NCBI RefSeq assembly: GCF_043876815.1
Contig: NZ_JBAWKA010000006.1
Span: forward strand, 1-64,000
DNA: 64,000 bases
DNA from: Gaetbulibacter_A sp043876815
Lineage (GTDB): Bacteria; Bacteroidota; Bacteroidia; Flavobacteriales; Flavobacteriaceae
Direction: 5' to 3'
The notes beneath the pieces are model-generated. The model worked only from the letters and a program-made list of their open reading frames with translations. It was not told where the DNA came from and did not search any database. Shown here in pieces: positions 43,044-53,104 of the stretch; within the stretch, counting starts at the first letter, position 1; each line of letters opens with the position of its first letter. A program made the translations under genes and the position numbers.

Positions 43044-44576
43044 TTATTTCACATTTATAATACTATCAATCTTGGCCTGCATTTCTTTCACAAGGTCTTT
43101 ATGACTTTCGGCTATATTCTGTATTTCAGCTTGATCCTTAGAAAGGTCATAAAGCTGTGGTACTTTTTTAAAGCCCAGAGGTATTTTTTTGGTGTCCATC
43201 CAACCGGGACTATCTTTTTCACCGATAGGTTGAATGTATTTATAATCACCTTTTCTGAGACCCATGGTAAAAGATTCCTCCAGTAAAATAGTTCTGCCCG
43301 GCTTAGAAGCATCGAGTAGCGCGTCCAATTCATCTTTGCTGTCGATAGCCTCACCCGGTTCTAGCGGTTCTTCCAGTAAAGCTGCTATCGAGGCATATAA
43401 ATCAATTTGAGATATTAAAGCATCACTAACACCGGGAGATTTAATTTTATCAGGCCAGTATGCAATCATAGGGACCCTTGTACCAGCCTCAAGAGCACTA
43501 TATTTACCACCACGAAAGGGACCTGCTGGTTTATGGTCGCCCAGAAGTTCTATGGCGCCATCTTCATAGCCGTCGTTCAAAACAGGGCCATTGTCGCTTG
43601 AGAAAATAACCAGCGTGTTCTTATCCAGATTCAAACGCTTCAATTCTGCCATAATAGTACCTGTTACCCAGTCCATTTGAACGATAGCATCGCCACGTTT
43701 TCCCATATCGGTAGCACCTTGAAATTTTTTATGCGGTAAGCGCGGGACATGAATTTCAGGAAAGGCGAAGTACAAGAAAAAAGGTTGATCTTTATTCGTT
43801 TCAATAAAATCCTTGGCTCTACTACTTAAAATAATTGGGAAATCTTCATCGGTCCAAAGGGCAGATTTTCCTCCTGTTTGATATCCCATTCGGCTAATAC
43901 CATTTACGATGGCCTGGCTATGTTCTCTGTCAGCTTCTACTCGCAGCATGTCAGGGTTTTTTAAACCTCTTGGCTCGTTGTTAAAAGGCTTTTTATAACT
44001 GACTTTTAAGGAATCATTCGGATCTAAATTAATGATCTTGTGATTCTCTAAAAAGGCAGTAGGCACACGATCCGGAGTTGCGGGAATTAAAAAGCTATAA
44101 TCAAAGCCAATTTCCAGAGGCCCTGGCTTAACATCTGTATTCCAGTCTACATTACCTTTTCCAAGACCTAAATGCCATTTCCCGACGACACCGGTTTTAT
44201 ATCCGGCATCTTGTAACATTTTTGGCAAGGTAGGAGCTTCCGGGCTAATCAGCAATGGTGCATCACCCGGTAAAATAGCGGCATTTTTTCTGAATGCGTA
44301 TTCACCTGTAATTAATGAATATCTTGAAGGTGTACACGTAGCAGCAGTACAATGAGCATCGGTAAATCGAATGCCATTATTCGCCAAACTATCCACAATA
44401 GGTGTCTGAACTTCACTAGCACCGTAGCAACTCAAATCGCCGTAACCTAAATCATCGACGTAAAATATAATGATATTTGGTTTGGATTTTTCTGTGAAGG
44501 TCTTTGAGTCGGCTGATTCCTTTTTACAGAACAAAAATACCAATGATACAAGACTAAAAATTAGAACTTTTCTCAT
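43044..44576 (-). CDS. Sulfatase, S1 type, lipoprotein (CTPSR)
   Basis: A 510-residue lipoprotein-type sulfatase (signal with LVFLFC, Cys17). CTPSR at Cys81 within AATCTPSRYSLITG is the formylglycine motif; KPNIIIFYVDDLGYGD gives the metal-binding Asp pair and VVGKWHLGLG, HVPRLPH and SSDNGP the other active-site residues. The length and the internal WNTD/GFDYSF segment suggest family S1_15-like, but this is not firm. It is the last gene of the operon that starts at SusC (53104) and lies 6 bases after the previous sulfatase gene on the - strand. It should remove sulfate groups from the target glycan; an anaerobic or aerobic maturase is not in this window. Confidence 0.9.
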   Translation of the reverse strand: MRKVLIFSLVSLVFLFCKKESADSKTFTEKSKPNIIIFYVDDLGYGDLSCYGASEVQTPIVDSLANNGIRFTDAHCTAATCTPSRYSLITGEYAFRKNAAILPGDAPLLISPEAPTLPKMLQDAGYKTGVVGKWHLGLGKGNVDWNTDVKPGPLEIGFDYSFLIPATPDRVPTAFLENHKIINLDPNDSLKVSYKKPFNNEPRGLKNPDMLRVEADREHSQAIVNGISRMGYQTGGKSALWTDEDFPIILSSRAKDFIETNKDQPFFLYFAFPEIHVPRLPHKKFQGATDMGKRGDAIVQMDWVTGTIMAELKRLNLDKNTLVIFSSDNGPVLNDGYEDGAIELLGDHKPAGPFRGGKYSALEAGTRVPMIAYWPDKIKSPGVSDALISQIDLYASIAALLEEPLEPGEAIDSKDELDALLDASKPGRTILLEESFTMGLRKGDYKYIQPIGEKDSPGWMDTKKIPLGFKKVPQLYDLSKDQAEIQNIAESHKDLVKEMQAKIDSIINVK

Positions 44577-44581
44577 AAATA

Positions 44582-45994
44582 TTATTCGTGTTTTTCTCGC
44601 GGACTCTTGTATTTGACCTTTTTGTTTTGCATCAGTTGTTTATGAATGTGATACGTCACATCCATCCAGGCTTTCCCCTCATCCCATTTTGGAGCTTCCA
44701 TTTGTGATTCCCAAGTCTGTAAATTGTTTTTAAGAAGGTTGAAGGATACAGAATCCTGATATGATAAATCATGGGTTTCCCCAATATCATCAGATAAATT
44801 ATACATAACAGCTCCGTAATTATCCAATCGAATTAATTTGAGATCATCTAAACGAGCGGCGGCGTCATCTAACTTTCGCCAATATAATTCGCGATGTGGA
44901 TTGCCTTCTTTTTGGTTCTTCAAAAAAGGAAGTAAATTCACGCCATCGAGTATCATACTGCTGTCCTTTTTTATTTCAGCTGCTGCTAGAGCTGTAGGAA
45001 AAATATCGAGTGAAGAACTTAAGCCGTTAAATTTTCGATTTCCTTTAAAAGCTTTTGGCCAACTCACAATAAAAGGCACGCGGTGCCCACCTTCAAATTC
45101 ATTGCCTTTCCAACCTTTTAATTCACCGTTATCAGACCTGTTATTTGCTGCACCACCATTGTCACTTAAAAAATAGATCAAGGTATTATCCAGAAGCTTA
45201 AGGTCTTTAAGTTTATTATATAGTTTTCCAATATTTTCGTCTAAGGACCAGGTCATGGCGGCCAGAGTTTGGCGCGGGTGGTCTTTAAATTTTTCTAGAT
45301 CAACTTTTTTAGCCTCCATCGGCGTGTGTACGGCATTGTAAGCTAAATACATAAAAAAGGGTGTATCCTTATGATCTTTGATATAATTTACAGAATAATC
45401 GCCCAGAACATCTGTGAGGTAACCATCAAAGGAGATGCGTTTACCATTGTGTTGTAACATATGTTCTTCAGATGGCTGCTCCAGCGGGAAATACGACCTG
45501 CCTCCTCCGAGAAATCCATAAAAATCTTCAAATCCTCTCTGATTAGGTTGATCTGATGGATTAGCACCTAAATGCCATTTTCCGATAGCTACGGTGCTGT
45601 AATCATGTTCCTTAAATACGTCTGCCATTGTAGTAACACCTTCAGATAAACCAACATCTCCGGTATTTTTGTCGCCCGTACCATTAGCTTCAAAACCAAA
45701 GCGTTGTTGGTATTTTCCGGTCATAAGTCCAGCGCGAGATGGCGCACATACAGTAGATGTCACATGCGCATCCGTAAATGTCACTCCGTTTTTAGCTAAA
45801 GTGTCTATATGTGGGGTTTCCAAATCCTTACTCCCCATAAAACCGAAATCGATATAACCGGCATCATCAACCAGAATGATGATAATGTTTGGTTTATTAT
45901 TTTCACCTGTGGCTGTTGAAGATTCCTGTTTTACGTTTTTGATACAGGAAACCATTAAAACAGCAAAAAATAACAGATAAAGATATTTTGACAT
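44582..45994 (-). CDS. Sulfatase, S1 type, lipoprotein (CAPSR)
   Basis: A 470-residue sulfatase with lipobox VLMVSC (Cys17). The formylglycine motif is CAPSR (Cys83) in STVCAPSRAGLMTGKY; the metal-binding DDAGYIDFGFMG, the GKWHLGANP motif and the LSDNGG segment are present. The target sulfate position cannot be read from sequence. It is 6 bases from the next sulfatase gene and 102 bases from the T9SS-sorted protein gene upstream on the strand, with a terminator-like hairpin in that gap (46022-46064). Confidence 0.9.
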   Translation of the reverse strand: MSKYLYLLFFAVLMVSCIKNVKQESSTATGENNKPNIIIILVDDAGYIDFGFMGSKDLETPHIDTLAKNGVTFTDAHVTSTVCAPSRAGLMTGKYQQRFGFEANGTGDKNTGDVGLSEGVTTMADVFKEHDYSTVAIGKWHLGANPSDQPNQRGFEDFYGFLGGGRSYFPLEQPSEEHMLQHNGKRISFDGYLTDVLGDYSVNYIKDHKDTPFFMYLAYNAVHTPMEAKKVDLEKFKDHPRQTLAAMTWSLDENIGKLYNKLKDLKLLDNTLIYFLSDNGGAANNRSDNGELKGWKGNEFEGGHRVPFIVSWPKAFKGNRKFNGLSSSLDIFPTALAAAEIKKDSSMILDGVNLLPFLKNQKEGNPHRELYWRKLDDAAARLDDLKLIRLDNYGAVMYNLSDDIGETHDLSYQDSVSFNLLKNNLQTWESQMEAPKWDEGKAWMDVTYHIHKQLMQNKKVKYKSPREKHE

Positions 45995-46021
45995 GAATTA
46001 ATTTTCGATTTTGGATTAAAA

Positions 46022-46064
46022 AAGATAGAGGTTTCCGTTTCTGTAAATGAGAAACCTCTATCAG
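46022..46064 (-). terminator. Hairpin between the T9SS protein gene and the sulfatase gene
   Basis: GATAGAGGTTTC (46024-46035) pairs with GAAACCTCTATC (46051-46062). On the - strand it is followed by TTTTTTAAT. It may terminate part of the operon transcripts, leaving the two sulfatases more weakly expressed. Confidence 0.75.
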
Positions 46065-46095
46065 AATAATTGACGCTATTAATACCTCAATATAT

Positions 46096-46935
46096 TTATT
46101 GTTTTACAAATTTGAAGGTGCCCTGAGCATCCTCAATATAAGCTTTCATGATATATAAACCGGCAGTTAAATTTGAGACATTAATGTTATCTCTGGTGTC
46201 TGTAATGGTTTTAGTTAGTACTTGTTTGCCTAATAGATCATAAACTTCAACTTTATTTATGTTTTTAGCTGCAGATATAGAAATGTAATCTGTTGTTGGA
46301 TTTGGATAGGATTTAAAGTTGAATTTTTCAAGATCAGTGATCGATAAAGCGGATGTTTTTTCAATTCTCCAATTGTCGACTTCTACGGTGTTTGCAGTAC
46401 CAAAATTGTAAATTTGTATTCTGCAATTGTTATAAGTCCCTGCCGGGGCCGTAAAGGTAGCTGAAGTTGTTGTAACTTCTCCCGGATTGTTTTCAACTAT
46501 TCTACCAATATTTGCTCCACTTTGCATACCATTCGTTGTCGTTGCGGGACTATCAGGTTGATTGGCAAAGGCACCGACAGCAGAATCATCGGTGGTGTAT
46601 CTCATGGATACCACATGAACGCCATTGGTGGTTGAAATGTCAAATTGTACAGTAAAAACGTCGCCCGGGGCTACCGCTAAATTTTTAGATCTTAGATATA
46701 AATCATTACTTGTAGCGTGTATCGCTTTTACAACTTGATTTCCGCCTGAATTTAATCCTGTTGCAGTGCCAAGCTCAATAGTAGCACTACCCCCACTGGT
46801 TTGATAGCCTAAAGTATTGGCACCATCACCAACCGTGGCGGGGCTTTCATTGTTTTCATCCCATACAACGACTTGTCCATTACAAAACATGAACAGTCCG
46901 ATGGTCATTAATAGTAATAAAGTAATTTTTTTCAT
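46096..46935 (-). CDS. Secreted protein with type IX secretion sorting domain and carbohydrate-binding-like domain
   Basis: A 279-residue secreted protein: signal peptide 1-20 (ending MFCNGQ), a beta-sandwich of CBM type (about 25-195) with NNCRIQIYNFGTANTVEVDNWRIEK, and a C-terminal type A sorting domain (about 205-279) with SYPNPTTDYISISA and GLYIMKAYIED. The C-terminal domain sends it through the type IX system to the outside or the cell surface. No catalytic domain is seen, so a binding role for the glycan is likely. A hairpin (46975-47018) separates it from the GH128-like gene. Confidence 0.85.
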   Translation of the reverse strand: MKKITLLLLMTIGLFMFCNGQVVVWDENNESPATVGDGANTLGYQTSGGSATIELGTATGLNSGGNQVVKAIHATSNDLYLRSKNLAVAPGDVFTVQFDISTTNGVHVVSMRYTTDDSAVGAFANQPDSPATTTNGMQSGANIGRIVENNPGEVTTTSATFTAPAGTYNNCRIQIYNFGTANTVEVDNWRIEKTSALSITDLEKFNFKSYPNPTTDYISISAAKNINKVEVYDLLGKQVLTKTITDTRDNINVSNLTAGLYIMKAYIEDAQGTFKFVKQ

Positions 46936-46974
46936 AATAATCGTATTTAATGGTTAATTAATTAGTTAGGTAAA

Positions 46975-47018
46975 GTGCAGCTTTCTACAAACTAAACTAA
47001 CTTGTAAAAGCTGCACTA
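46975..47018 (-). other. Hairpin after the GH128-like gene
   Basis: GTGCAGCTTT..TACAA pairs with TTGTA..AAGCTGCAC, with one or two bulges, 13 bases past the stop of the GH128-like gene. There is no clear T run behind it on the - strand, so it may protect the 3' end of the upstream RNA or attenuate read-through instead of being a full terminator. Confidence 0.55.
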
Positions 47019-47030
47019 GATTAAATTTTT

Positions 47031-48380
47031 TTATTGCTTTTCCTTCAATGACACATCATCTAAAAAGAAAGGAGGGAATCCTTGTCCTTTATAGAACACA
47101 ATTTTTAATTCGCTAACTCCATCGGGTACTGTGTATTCAAAAACGGTATCTGCCCAGGAGTCGCCGAGTGGAACAGGGTCCAATCTAAGTAGCAATGCGT
47201 TACCATCATTATTTCTTAACACAGGTTGGAAGGAGTTTGCAACGGTTTCTAACCATCTTGAGGAAAATTTTAGAACATAGGTCTTCCCAGCCTCTACTGG
47301 TGCTACCGTAAACAAGGATCCATCACCATTTTCAACTTCACCACAAAAGGCTCCTGATTTTGGAGTTTTACCTGATATTCGATTTTTAAAACCTCCCCAA
47401 GGGTCTGTACTTCCTGATTCAAAGCCTCCGTTTATAATCAACTGTCCCAGATCTACTGGGGGTACATAATCAGTGTTTTGGCCCGGTCCTATTTCCAAAT
47501 TAGGGTTGTGATTAGCATAAATATTTCCTAATGGTGTCAGATTAGACTCCTCATCAAAAAGCGCAGATGAGGTCCCCTGAGGTGCATTTCCACTAAATGG
47601 GAACCAACAGTAACGATGGATGTAATCAATCTGGTCAAGTGTTGGTAAGATCTCTGTCATGAAATCCTGAACCTGCTGGTCACTGTGCCTATTGTTTTCT
47701 GGTGAAGTTGCACTCCAATCGGCTACCGCAAACTCTGTGATCCAAATGGGTCTGTTGTAAGCGTTATAGGTGTTTTTCAGTTTATTGATCAAACTTAAAG
47801 TATTCGGACCTCCGTAGCTATGAACTGCTACAAAATCTACACGTAATCCCAATTCGTCTGCACGTCTCATGAATTCGTCCATCCAACCATTTAGTGGGTC
47901 GACAGTTGCAGGGGATCCCAGGGGAACACCTAGAGTTTCTAATTTAGGCCAAAGGGCAATGGCTTCGTCTACAGACATATTGGCCTGAGTTGCGCCATCT
48001 GGTTCGTTAAAGCCTAAAACATACTTTACTGTGCCATCGTCAATATATTGCTTAACATTAGCAAGGTTCTCATCATTCACAGATCCTTTACCCCAGAACA
48101 TTGGCACGAACTCTACATTGGCAGGCATTTCCTCTTGGGGTAGTCTTCCCCAGCTATACATCCAATGGGCTTTAAGGTCACTGGTCTTATAAGACCAATC
48201 TTTACTCCCGCTGGTGAAAGAAGCACCTCTCTTTTTTAATTTGGCTTCCTCGGAAATCTGATTCGACCCATCTTCTAAATCAACAGGTATTGCGGCCTCA
48301 CCACCAAAATCACCTATAACGTTCTTTTCGCATCCTATAAGTAGTATTGAAAATATGATTATCGATATATACTTTTTCAT
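47031..48380 (-). CDS. GH128-like glycoside hydrolase (PF11790) with a C-terminal binding domain, lipoprotein
   Basis: A 449-residue lipoprotein (lipobox ILLIGC). The catalytic domain (about 60-290) shows LGFNEPDG with the acid/base Glu and WITEFAVADW with the nucleophile Glu, the signature of the Asl1-like/GH128 clan of beta-glycosidases. The C-terminal 150 residues (LIINGGFESGS... to DDVSL) form a CBM4/9-like binding module. The start ATG at 48380 (MKKYISIIIFSILLIGC) is preferred over the upstream ATG 48413, which would overlap SusD. GH128 enzymes cleave beta-1,3-glucans, but substrates in this clan are broad, so the target here may be a galactan. It follows SusD by 23 bases. Confidence 0.85.
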   Translation of the reverse strand: MKKYISIIIFSILLIGCEKNVIGDFGGEAAIPVDLEDGSNQISEEAKLKKRGASFTSGSKDWSYKTSDLKAHWMYSWGRLPQEEMPANVEFVPMFWGKGSVNDENLANVKQYIDDGTVKYVLGFNEPDGATQANMSVDEAIALWPKLETLGVPLGSPATVDPLNGWMDEFMRRADELGLRVDFVAVHSYGGPNTLSLINKLKNTYNAYNRPIWITEFAVADWSATSPENNRHSDQQVQDFMTEILPTLDQIDYIHRYCWFPFSGNAPQGTSSALFDEESNLTPLGNIYANHNPNLEIGPGQNTDYVPPVDLGQLIINGGFESGSTDPWGGFKNRISGKTPKSGAFCGEVENGDGSLFTVAPVEAGKTYVLKFSSRWLETVANSFQPVLRNNDGNALLLRLDPVPLGDSWADTVFEYTVPDGVSELKIVFYKGQGFPPFFLDDVSLKEKQ

Positions 48381-48403
48381 CTTTCTATGTGTTTTTAAAT
48401 TAT

Positions 48404-49948
48404 TTATTGCCATACCGGATTTTGAATTAAATTCGGGTTAACGTCAATTTCGTCTTGTGGAATTGGGAATACTTCGGATCGAGGTCCTAAATATTGTGGG
48501 TTATAAGGTCCTACAGGATCAGCGATCGCTCTGCTGAATGCATTTTCAATTTCTCCCCATCGTTTCAGGTCCATAAAACGTAAGCCTTCTAATGCGAGTT
48601 CAACACGTCTTTCATGACGAACAATGTCTATCATTTCCTGTTGCCCTACAGCACCCTCTACACTCTCTACACTTGGCATATTTACTCGTGCTCTAACCTG
48701 ATTCACCATGGACATGGCACCTGCAACATCGCCTGTTTCAGCCATTGCTTCAGCTCGCATTAATAAAATGTCGGCATATCGGATCACATAAAAGTCCTGA
48801 GAGCCTTCTGATGCAGAACCGTTTCCATCGGCATCGGGACCAGTTCTTATATATTTGCGCATACCAAATCCTGTGGGTGAGTTCCCAGTGAAGTTTCGAA
48901 CAGGATTATCGAAAAACTGATCGCCAACAAAATATATGGTACCCTTTGCTCTAGGATCTCTGTTTAAACCCTTATTACTAGGATTGTATAGTGGGGATTC
49001 TGTTATTGGTAAACCATCGGTACAATAGTAATCATTTACCAGATTCGGCATCGGACGTTGATCTACTTTTGGTGATCCTCCATAAGTTCCAGAGAAAATT
49101 TCGCCATTGTTGGTGTCGGGACCTCTTAAAAAACGCACGGAGAATACGATTTCAGGAGAAGTCTCGTTTTCAGGCTTAAATAGGGCGGCATAATCAGGGT
49201 GGAGGGAATATCCTAGTCCTATGGCTTCCTGAGTAAGTGCAAGTACTCCGGTTGGACCATCATATTGCTTATTATATAGTTGTACACGTGCAAACAAACC
49301 TAAAGCCGCACCTTTGGTGGCATAACCGTATAAGTTAGCAGGGTAACTTTCAGGAAGGGTACCTATAGAGTAGGTAAGGTCTTCTCTGATCTGTTCGGTG
49401 ATCTCTTCATAAGTATTCTTTGCAACATACGCAGTTTCTAGCGTTTGTGGCTCGGTAATTAGTGGTACATCCTCCCAATAAACAGCTAAATTAAAATACA
49501 TTAAGGCTCTTAAAAAGTAGGCCTGCCCTAACAAGGCTTCTTTATTTTCTGCAGGGATCAGATCTTCAGAAATTTCCTTTACATTTTTAATTACGGCATT
49601 TACTCTGGCTATACCTTGATAATGGTCGTTCCAAACGGCTCTGAATTGTCCTCCGGAAGGTTCATAGTTACCTTCCATAAAAACTCCGGGACCTTCCCAC
49701 TTATATTGGTTAAAGGCATTATCACCTAAATTATCAAATCCTGGAAATCCTTGCCAGCAGTTTAAACACCCACCGTACATAGATCGTGATTGAAGTTGTG
49801 AATACACTCCGTTCAAAGCTAAATAGGCATCTTCTTCACTCTGCCAAAAATTACCTTCGGCTACTTGAGTTAATGAAGGAGTAACCAAATAGTCGTTATT
49901 ACAACTAAATGCGAATACTATACATATTAATAATATTATCTTTTTCAT
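48404..49948 (-). CDS. SusD-family glycan-binding lipoprotein (second locus)
   Basis: A 514-residue lipoprotein (lipobox FAFSC, Cys16). SusD/RagB features: AYLALNGVYSQLQS (about 40-55), LLGQAYFLRALMYFNLAVYW (about 135-155), the C-terminal RYADILLMRAEAMAETGD and RRVELALEGLRFMDLKRWGEI. It ends with the typical QNPVWQ. It is 3 bases downstream of the SusC gene and should capture the glycan for it. Confidence 0.95.
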   Translation of the reverse strand: MKKIILLICIVFAFSCNNDYLVTPSLTQVAEGNFWQSEEDAYLALNGVYSQLQSRSMYGGCLNCWQGFPGFDNLGDNAFNQYKWEGPGVFMEGNYEPSGGQFRAVWNDHYQGIARVNAVIKNVKEISEDLIPAENKEALLGQAYFLRALMYFNLAVYWEDVPLITEPQTLETAYVAKNTYEEITEQIREDLTYSIGTLPESYPANLYGYATKGAALGLFARVQLYNKQYDGPTGVLALTQEAIGLGYSLHPDYAALFKPENETSPEIVFSVRFLRGPDTNNGEIFSGTYGGSPKVDQRPMPNLVNDYYCTDGLPITESPLYNPSNKGLNRDPRAKGTIYFVGDQFFDNPVRNFTGNSPTGFGMRKYIRTGPDADGNGSASEGSQDFYVIRYADILLMRAEAMAETGDVAGAMSMVNQVRARVNMPSVESVEGAVGQQEMIDIVRHERRVELALEGLRFMDLKRWGEIENAFSRAIADPVGPYNPQYLGPRSEVFPIPQDEIDVNPNLIQNPVWQ

Positions 49949-49951
49949 TTT

Positions 49952-52900
49952 TTATATTTTTAAGTTGATACCAAAAGTTACAGTTTTATAAAGTGGCGCA
50001 TTTCTGTTACTTTGACTTCCTCTTGCTCCCTCAGGGTCAAAATATTGTAGTCCTGTAAAAGTAAATAAGTTCTGCGCTCCTAGGAAAACACGTACTTTAG
50101 ACATGTTGATTTTATCCAGAACCTCTTGAGGCAAGGAATATCCTAATTCTAACGATTTTACTCTCAAGTAGGAAACATCCTGAATATAGAATGATGAAAC
50201 CCGCTCATTACCAATACCTCCAACTCTAGGTAGATTGGTACTAGGATTTTCTGGTGTCCAACGATTAATCCAATAGGTTAAAACATTACTTCTGTTATCA
50301 GGTATTGGTAAATTACCGTTACCCATTAAGAGGCGGTCTATACCACTTACGCCCTGAAGTAAGATGTTCAGATCAAAACCTTTGTATGCTATAGACCCGT
50401 TGAAATTAATCAATAAATCAGGATTTGGATTTCCGATAATGGTTCTGTCATCTTGATCGACTATACCGTCAGGAACCCCATCAGGACCAGATATATCCGC
50501 ATACTTCAGATCACCGGGAGCCGTGTTCTGATTTCCGAACTGTGTTGGCGAGTTAGCTATTTCTTCCAAACTTTGGAATACTCCAATGGCCTGATGGCCA
50601 AAATAAGATCTGAATGGTACGCCTATCCTGATAATATCATTGCCTGTAATGGTTTCTTCGCCACCTTCGCCTAGTCCGGTTACTTCATTTTTCAAGAACT
50701 TGGTCATATTACCACCTACACTAAAATTGGCCTCGCCGATGTTTCCTCTATAATTCAAGCTGACTTCCAACCCTTCATTGACCATAGAGGCAGAATTTTG
50801 TGCGCCAATATTAGAAACGCCAAGTGTATTTGGAACCGGGAAATTCGTATAGAGGATATCTCTGCTGTCTCGTTTAAAATAATCGGCAACCAGCTCAATT
50901 TTATTTTTCAAAAGGCTGACATCTAAACCGATATCTATTTGTTCCGTCTCTTCCCATCGGATAGTTGAGTTCGCTAAACTGGTTATAGCCAATCCTACGA
51001 CGCTTGTATCATCACCTAAGACGTAATCTTGGTTTGGGTTATAGGTTTGCTCCCAAATATTTCTGCCAATTCTGTCGTTACCGGTGATACCCCAACTCGC
51101 TCTAAGCTTTAAGTTGCTAATCGCATCAACGTCTTTCATGAAATCCTCCTTGGAAATTCTCCAACCTGCAGAAGCCGATGGAAAATTACTATTAGGGTTA
51201 TCCGGACCGAATCGTGATGATCCGTCACGTCTTAAATTAAATTCAAGAAAGTATTTTTCTTTAAAGTTATAATTTACCCTTCCAAAAACGGATTGCCAGG
51301 TATCTTCATAAGCGCCACCGGATACAGCAGGATCTAAAATACCGCCACCGTTAAATTCTTCAATATTATCCGTTGGGAAACCACTTAAGGTACCACTGAA
51401 ACCGTCATTTTTGACGTAGGTCGCGGAATAACCTAATAATGCTCCAAAATTATGCGCCTTGTTAAACGTTTTATTATACCTTAAGATATTCTCTGTTAAT
51501 AAGGTGTACTCAAAGTTAGTAGAGTTATCTAAATTGTTGTTAAGTCCTTGGATCACGATATCACCATCAAAGTTACGTTGTAATTGACGTGGATTGAAAT
51601 CTGAAGTGTTTCTGTATATAATGTTCGCACTTCCACTTGTTTCGAAACTTAGATTCTTAGATAAATTAATTGTGGCTCCTATTCTTTGACTTACATTGAT
51701 GTTGTCACTTTCATAATTCCCTAAAAAACCACGTCTTAAAGCATTTTGAGTTGGCAGAGAATTATTTGCGTTCAGCCAAGCACCATCTGCAACACCATAG
51801 TCTCCGTTACTATAAAATAGAGGGATAGTTGGTGCTGATCTCTGAAATTGAAAAATGATCCCGTTATCCCCACTAAAGGCATTTTGGCCACCTGTTGGGC
51901 CTTCATTATGACTCCAAAAGGCATTGGTTACACTGCTTAGTTTGAACCAGTCTTTAACTTTCGAATTAATATTGAAACTTAAATTATAACGTTCGTATTT
52001 AAATTTACTTTTTACGATCGCGTCTTGGCCTAAATAACCAAGAGACACGCGGTAGGTTGACTTTTTACTACCCCCCGAGAATGACAGGTTATGATTCTGA
52101 ATAGATGCCGTTCTTAATACAGCATCTGCCCAATCGGTATCGGCAAAATAATTTGGTGAAGAACCTGTTCGAATAGCCTCTAATTGTTCCTCAGTATATC
52201 GCGGTATAAAACCGGGGCCATCCTCATTTCTGAATTTTTCATTCATCAGAATGGCGTAATCGTAAGCCCCTAAAAATTCGGGCTTAACGGTAGGATCCTG
52301 AAGCCCATAATAGGTGTTGTAGCTTATTTCAAATTTATCAGCCTCACCTTTACGAGTGGTTACTAAAACAACACCATTTGCTGCACGCGATCCATAAATA
52401 GAAAGTGCCGCAGCATCTTTAAGAACCGTGATGCTTTCAATGTCTGAAGGGGCTAAACTGTTAAAGGCTGCCAGATCATCATATTGGATATTATCTATAA
52501 CAATTAAAGGAGCCTGGCCTCCAAAGGTTCCAATACCTCTAATGGTAATGGAGGAACCATCTGCACCCGGGTTACCCGATGTTTGAGTGAGTTGTACTCC
52601 TGAGAAACGACCGTATAAAAGTTGACCAGCATTTGTTACCGGCTGATTTACCTCATCTTTAAAGGTTACCATCTCCACAGATCCTGTTAAGTTTACTTTC
52701 TTTTGAGTACCATATCCCACTACAACAACTTCCTCAAGTTGAGAAAGATCTTCCTGAAGGACAACGTTTAAAGTTGCTTGGTTTCCTGCCGGAATTTCTT
52801 TAGTGACATAGCCCAAATAGGACACCACAAGAATTGCCTTATTGGATACGGTTAAGCTGAAATTGCCGTCGAAATCGGTTTGCACACCATTTGAGGTTCC

Positions 52901-53104
52901 TTTTTCGATAACATTAGCGCCTGCAAGAGGAAAGCCGGTTTCATCTGTAACCTTACCTGAAATGGTTTGTTGCGTTAAAGCCTTGGCTTCGTCTGGTGGT
53001 GCCGCTGTAACTCCAGCAAACGAAAAAGACGAACTTAAAAAAACTACCAGTAAACACATTAAGGTATTTCTGTGTTTACTAAAAAATGTCATTTGATAAT
53101 TCAT
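49952..53104 (-). CDS. SusC-family TonB-dependent outer-membrane receptor (second locus)
   Basis: A 1050-residue protein with a signal peptide (about 1-31), carboxypeptidase-D-regulatory-like domain (46-130: GKVTDETGFPLAGANVIEKG), plug region with VVVGYGTQKKVNLTGSV and ITVLKDAAALSIYGSRAANGVV (about 230-250), and a long barrel ending in VTFGINLKI. It imports glycan oligosaccharides with the adjacent SusD. ATG 53104 is used; ATG 53092 (MTFFSKHR) is an alternative. Its 5' leader contains ACTAAACTCAAT (53129-53140 on +), part of the motif before SusC of the first locus. It is downstream of the hybrid regulator on the same strand. Confidence 0.95.
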   Translation of the reverse strand: MNYQMTFFSKHRNTLMCLLVVFLSSSFSFAGVTAAPPDEAKALTQQTISGKVTDETGFPLAGANVIEKGTSNGVQTDFDGNFSLTVSNKAILVVSYLGYVTKEIPAGNQATLNVVLQEDLSQLEEVVVVGYGTQKKVNLTGSVEMVTFKDEVNQPVTNAGQLLYGRFSGVQLTQTSGNPGADGSSITIRGIGTFGGQAPLIVIDNIQYDDLAAFNSLAPSDIESITVLKDAAALSIYGSRAANGVVLVTTRKGEADKFEISYNTYYGLQDPTVKPEFLGAYDYAILMNEKFRNEDGPGFIPRYTEEQLEAIRTGSSPNYFADTDWADAVLRTASIQNHNLSFSGGSKKSTYRVSLGYLGQDAIVKSKFKYERYNLSFNINSKVKDWFKLSSVTNAFWSHNEGPTGGQNAFSGDNGIIFQFQRSAPTIPLFYSNGDYGVADGAWLNANNSLPTQNALRRGFLGNYESDNINVSQRIGATINLSKNLSFETSGSANIIYRNTSDFNPRQLQRNFDGDIVIQGLNNNLDNSTNFEYTLLTENILRYNKTFNKAHNFGALLGYSATYVKNDGFSGTLSGFPTDNIEEFNGGGILDPAVSGGAYEDTWQSVFGRVNYNFKEKYFLEFNLRRDGSSRFGPDNPNSNFPSASAGWRISKEDFMKDVDAISNLKLRASWGITGNDRIGRNIWEQTYNPNQDYVLGDDTSVVGLAITSLANSTIRWEETEQIDIGLDVSLLKNKIELVADYFKRDSRDILYTNFPVPNTLGVSNIGAQNSASMVNEGLEVSLNYRGNIGEANFSVGGNMTKFLKNEVTGLGEGGEETITGNDIIRIGVPFRSYFGHQAIGVFQSLEEIANSPTQFGNQNTAPGDLKYADISGPDGVPDGIVDQDDRTIIGNPNPDLLINFNGSIAYKGFDLNILLQGVSGIDRLLMGNGNLPIPDNRSNVLTYWINRWTPENPSTNLPRVGGIGNERVSSFYIQDVSYLRVKSLELGYSLPQEVLDKINMSKVRVFLGAQNLFTFTGLQYFDPEGARGSQSNRNAPLYKTVTFGINLKI